From: Parelusimicrobium sp031549165
Lineage (GTDB): Bacteria > Elusimicrobiota > Elusimicrobia > Elusimicrobiales > Elusimicrobiaceae
Assembly (NCBI GenBank): GCA_031549165.1
Contig: JAVBQE010000120.1
Location: 1-8,552 of the forward strand
Reading direction: 5' to 3'
Length of the DNA stretch: 8,552 bases
The position numbers and the translations under genes are program-made. Below the pieces are notes generated by a model, which was not told where the DNA came from, ran no database searches, and saw only the letters and a program-made list of their open reading frames with translations. Positions 6,854-8,552 of the stretch are shown here, piece by piece; the stretch's first letter is position 1; the number at the start of each line of letters is the position of its first letter.

Positions 6854-7539
6854 CTTAAAGCCTCAGCTTTTAACTTTTCCTGTTTGGCAACCTGTTTTTT
6901 GAAGTTTTTTACCAGCGCTTTTGCCACGCCGTCCACAGCGTCTAAACTGCTGGCGCTGTACCCTGTTTCGGACCCTATCCACACAACTTCCGCCGTTTCT
7001 ACGTCAACAAGTTTGGCTATTACGCCCACTTTGGCATTGGTGGTTACTTCTCTGGGCTGGGTTTCTGCAGAGCGCGTAACGCGCGCGCCAGAACTTACGG
7101 TATATTCGGAAATAGAGCCGTCCGGGTTTTTAATGCGGTTTGTGGTATATACAGGTTCAGACTTTGTGCTTCTGCGTTCCACCATTGTTAAAGTAGTGCG
7201 CTCGGGAGAGTAAGAAGAAATTTCGCCTGTCAACAAAACATCCACGCCTAAAACTTTACCCAACATTTTAGTAGTTTCCGGTGACATATAGCCGGAGACG
7301 GAGATGTTGTGCTCGCGCAAAACGCGCTCCAACTGCGCTCTTTCTACTATGGTAAAACCGCTCTGCATAAAGTATTTGGCAAACAGATTTTCCGCGCCTT
7401 TAAAAGTGTCCCATGGGGAATCAAAGGCCAGCACGCCTATGCGCTTCAGCTGTGTAAAATCGTACGAAGGGCTGATAACGGTGTTTGTAGCGCACGCGCT
7501 TAGGAAAATTAAGACTAAAAGCAGCAGCTTTTTATGCAT
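6850..7539 (-). CDS. CsgG-domain outer-membrane lipoprotein
   Basis: This is a 229-residue lipoprotein. The signal sequence ends in the lipobox LSAC with the lipidated Cys at residue 16. The mature part follows the CsgG-domain pattern: a first beta strand KRIGVLAFD (32-40), a helix with NLFAKYFMQSGFTIVERAQLERVLREH (51-77, the typical 'gf.ViER.ql..vL.E' signature), and then LGKVLGVDVLLTGEIS (93-108). A variable, polar region (110-168) sits where CsgG proteins carry strands of the secretion channel. VGVIAKLVDVETAEVVWIGS (171-190) and a final helix (201-228) follow. Curli CsgG forms an outer-membrane secretion pore, but many CsgG-domain lipoproteins of this size have other or unknown envelope roles, and no curli genes are seen here. 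It is the first gene of the six-gene block and has no Shine-Dalgarno sequence. A TATAAT box ends six bases before its ATG. Confidence 0.82.
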   Translation of the reverse strand: MHKKLLLLVLIFLSACATNTVISPSYDFTQLKRIGVLAFDSPWDTFKGAENLFAKYFMQSGFTIVERAQLERVLREHNISVSGYMSPETTKMLGKVLGVDVLLTGEISSYSPERTTLTMVERRSTKSEPVYTTNRIKNPDGSISEYTVSSGARVTRSAETQPREVTTNAKVGVIAKLVDVETAEVVWIGSETGYSASSLDAVDGVAKALVKNFKKQVAKQEKLKAEALR

Positions 7540-7544
7540 ATTTA

Positions 7545-7558
7545 TATTATATATAATA
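7545..7558. promoter_or_regulatory. Palindrome with two back-to-back -10 boxes driving divergent leaderless genes
   Basis: TATTATATATAATA is a perfect 14-bp palindrome in the 24-bp gap between two start codons. It contains TATAAT on the plus strand (7552-7557) and TATAAT on the minus strand (7551-7546), directly abutting. Each box is followed by exactly six bases and then an ATG (7564 plus, 7539 minus). The predicted transcription start is therefore the A of each start codon. The -35 regions would lie inside the opposite gene and are weak matches. The AT-rich run offers other hexamers, so the exact box choice is inferred. Confidence 0.55.
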
Positions 7559-7563
7559 ATGTT

Positions 7564-8157
7564 ATGACTGACATATCTAAAAAAGCTAAAAAAATTAAAC
7601 TGGTAGCCGTAGACGTTGACGGCGTGATGACGGACGGCTCCTTAAACCTCTTCTACACGCCTAAAAAAGAGCCTGTGGAAATCAAACGCTTCTACGCGCT
7701 TGACGGCGTGGGCATAGCCGCGCTTCGTCAATGCGGCGTGCGAATGGCGATAATAACAGGCGGCAGCTCCAGCGCCACGGAAATAAGCGCCAACTTTTTG
7801 GGCTTTGAATTTTTGTACCACGACTTTTTTGTAAAACTCCCCGCACTGGAGGATTTAGCTAAACGCACGGGCCTTAAGTATGAAGAAATCTGTTTTATCG
7901 GTGACGATATTATAGACCTGCCTGTTTTAAAAAGGGTGGGCCTCTCCGTAGGCGTACCTAACGCCGCGCCGGACGTTAAAAAACATGTGGATTTTACCAC
8001 CAAAAACGCAGGCGGTATGGGCGCTGTGCGCGAGACCGCAGAGTTCATCCTAAAAGCGCAAGGCAAATGGAAGAGCGTTCTTGAAGACATAGACAAAAAC
8101 AATTTCCCCTTCCCCAAACAAGGCTGCACCAAAATATCGCCTAAAGATTTGAAGTAG
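7564..8157 (+). CDS. kdsC: 3-deoxy-D-manno-octulosonate 8-phosphate phosphatase (HAD family)
   Basis: The enzyme hydrolyses Kdo-8-phosphate to Kdo and phosphate in the cytoplasm, a step in making the inner core of lipopolysaccharide. The 197 residues show the HAD order typical of KdsC/YrbI. Motif I is DVDGVMTDG (17-25) with nucleophile Asp17 and Asp19. ALDGVGIAALRQCGV (45-59) follows, then motif II IITGGSS (63-69), Lys91, and motif III FIGDDIIDLPVLKRVGLSVGV (111-131) with Mg-binding Asp114/Asp115 and Asp118. The family signature NAGGMGAVRE (148-157) comes last. The C-terminus is a few residues longer than most KdsC proteins. Start 7564 is preferred over an in-frame ATG at 7534, because the extra ten residues would be encoded by the promoter palindrome and the opposite gene. 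There is no Shine-Dalgarno sequence, so a leaderless mRNA is likely. Motif II has Gly where many KdsC have Arg. Confidence 0.92.
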   Translation: MTDISKKAKKIKLVAVDVDGVMTDGSLNLFYTPKKEPVEIKRFYALDGVGIAALRQCGVRMAIITGGSSSATEISANFLGFEFLYHDFFVKLPALEDLAKRTGLKYEEICFIGDDIIDLPVLKRVGLSVGVPNAAPDVKKHVDFTTKNAGGMGAVRETAEFILKAQGKWKSVLEDIDKNNFPFPKQGCTKISPKDLK

Positions 8158-8552
8158 ATTTACAGAATATTAAGCGTAAAATTCACCCTCACCCTACCCT
8201 CAGCATCTTGATATATGCATGCTACGCAATCCCGTCAAAGGGAGATTTTATTTGAGGGGAAATTATTCTTTTGGCTTAATATACTGTTATGCAGTTATAA
8301 AGCCGTGCGCGCGAAGCACGCAAACCAGAGCGAAACAAGTGTCAGGTTAAAACGCAGGAAATTTGAGAACCCTCTCATTTTCTTCGGGGCGACAACGTAC
8401 TAGTGTACGTTAGTCCCCGAAAAAATGCGAGGGTTCTCAAATTTACAAGGCTTTACCTATCCTCAGACCAAATAACTAGGACAGCTTTTATCATCCCTTC
8501 CTTATTACACTTTGTGGTAGAGTGTGCGCTTAAACTTTAACACCCCCTCTTC
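8158..8552. other. 395-bp stretch without a supportable gene
   Basis: Both strands are broken by stops or give only short, unconvincing reading frames. The region holds a C-rich direct repeat (ACCCTC/ACCCTA/CCCTC, 8185-8201), a small GC-rich inverted repeat (CGTGC 8304-8308 with GCACG 8316-8320) and the large palindrome at 8359-8444. No clear terminator follows kdsC. A minus-strand frame entering from the right edge stays open for about 15 codons (to near 8505) and could be the tail of a gene outside the window, but this is too short to call. Confidence 0.6.
8359..8444. repeat. Long imperfect palindrome (86-nt hairpin)
   Basis: The outer arms form 16 perfect base pairs (AAATTTGAGAACCCTC at 8359-8374 with its complement at 8429-8444). 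After a T/C mismatch, CATTTT-TTC at 8376-8385 pairs with GAAAAAATG (8419-8427), leaving C8382 bulged out, and GGGG (8386-8389) pairs with CCCC (8415-8418). After a small internal loop, AACGTAC (8394-8400) pairs with GTACGTT (8405-8411), closing a TAGT loop. A weaker outer pairing, GGT.AAA (8345-8351) with TTTACC (8452-8457), may extend it. No T-run follows on either strand, so it is not an ordinary terminator. It may be a small mobile palindromic repeat or a structured RNA. Confidence 0.8.

Noticed and set aside
7534..7563. Upstream start for kdsC adding ten residues
   Set aside because: These codons fall in the promoter palindrome and the opposite gene's start, and the added residues do not resemble the KdsC N-terminus.
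8184..8258. C-rich direct repeat with a later GAGGG that could pair with CCCTC
   Set aside because: Only five bases pair across a loop of more than 50 nt. It may be a decayed intergenic repeat but cannot be supported from one copy.
8215..8403. 62-codon plus-strand reading frame after kdsC
   Set aside because: It runs into the large palindrome, has no Shine-Dalgarno sequence, no recognisable motif and an odd composition. It is more likely chance in gene-free DNA.
8359..8444. Palindrome read as an integron attC site or CRISPR repeat
   Set aside because: The bulged base recalls attC, but the ends do not fit the RYYYAAC/GTTRRRY core sites. There is only one copy, so it is not a CRISPR array.
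8500..8545. tRNA-like stretch (GTGGTAGAGTG, resembling a tRNA D-arm)
   Set aside because: A D-arm-like CACT/AGTG stem can be drawn, but no complementary anticodon stem or T-arm follows before the window ends.

Overview
The window looks like chromosomal DNA of a Gram-negative-type bacterium of moderate, uneven GC content. KdsC implies a Kdo-containing lipopolysaccharide, and a lipoprotein with a lipobox plus several exported proteins imply a double-membrane envelope. The style (lineage-specific exported proteins, tight overlapping operon, malic enzyme of the YTPGVSAVS type) would fit a gut Elusimicrobiota-like organism, but this is an impression from recall, not something the sequence proves.

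Layout. Positions 1-287 (minus) hold the N-terminal 95 codons of a malic enzyme that runs off the left edge. A 140-bp AT-rich spacer then carries divergent promoters. Positions 428-1378 (plus) encode an AT-rich, exported 316-residue protein of unknown function, closed by a strong hairpin terminator at 1377-1414. From 7539 down to 1408 (minus) lies one tightly packed six-gene block: a CsgG-domain lipoprotein, an 84-residue single-pass membrane protein, seryl-tRNA synthetase (serS), an exported TPR protein, an exported trypsin-like (HtrA-type) protease without PDZ domains, and a 669-residue membrane-anchored protein of unknown function. Junctions are 4- or 8-nt overlaps or gaps of 3-10 nt, so translational coupling is likely. 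Divergently, kdsC (7564-8157, plus) encodes Kdo-8-phosphate phosphatase. The last 395 bp have no supportable protein gene but contain a long imperfect palindrome (8359-8444).

How the genes may work together. Five of the six operon products carry an export or membrane signal, and kdsC serves LPS synthesis. The region is therefore read as an envelope-biogenesis locus with serS as its only cytosolic housekeeping member. The 24-bp gap between the lipoprotein gene and kdsC holds two abutting, back-to-back TATAAT boxes. Each ends exactly six bases before a start codon and neither gene has a Shine-Dalgarno sequence, so both mRNAs are predicted to be leaderless and to compete for one polymerase site. 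The malic enzyme gene has the same arrangement (TAGAAT, six bases, ATG). Several other genes in the window have clear Shine-Dalgarno sequences.

The most interesting items are the symmetric leaderless promoter pair, the envelope operon built around serS with two unrecognised exported proteins, and the palindrome at 8359-8444.
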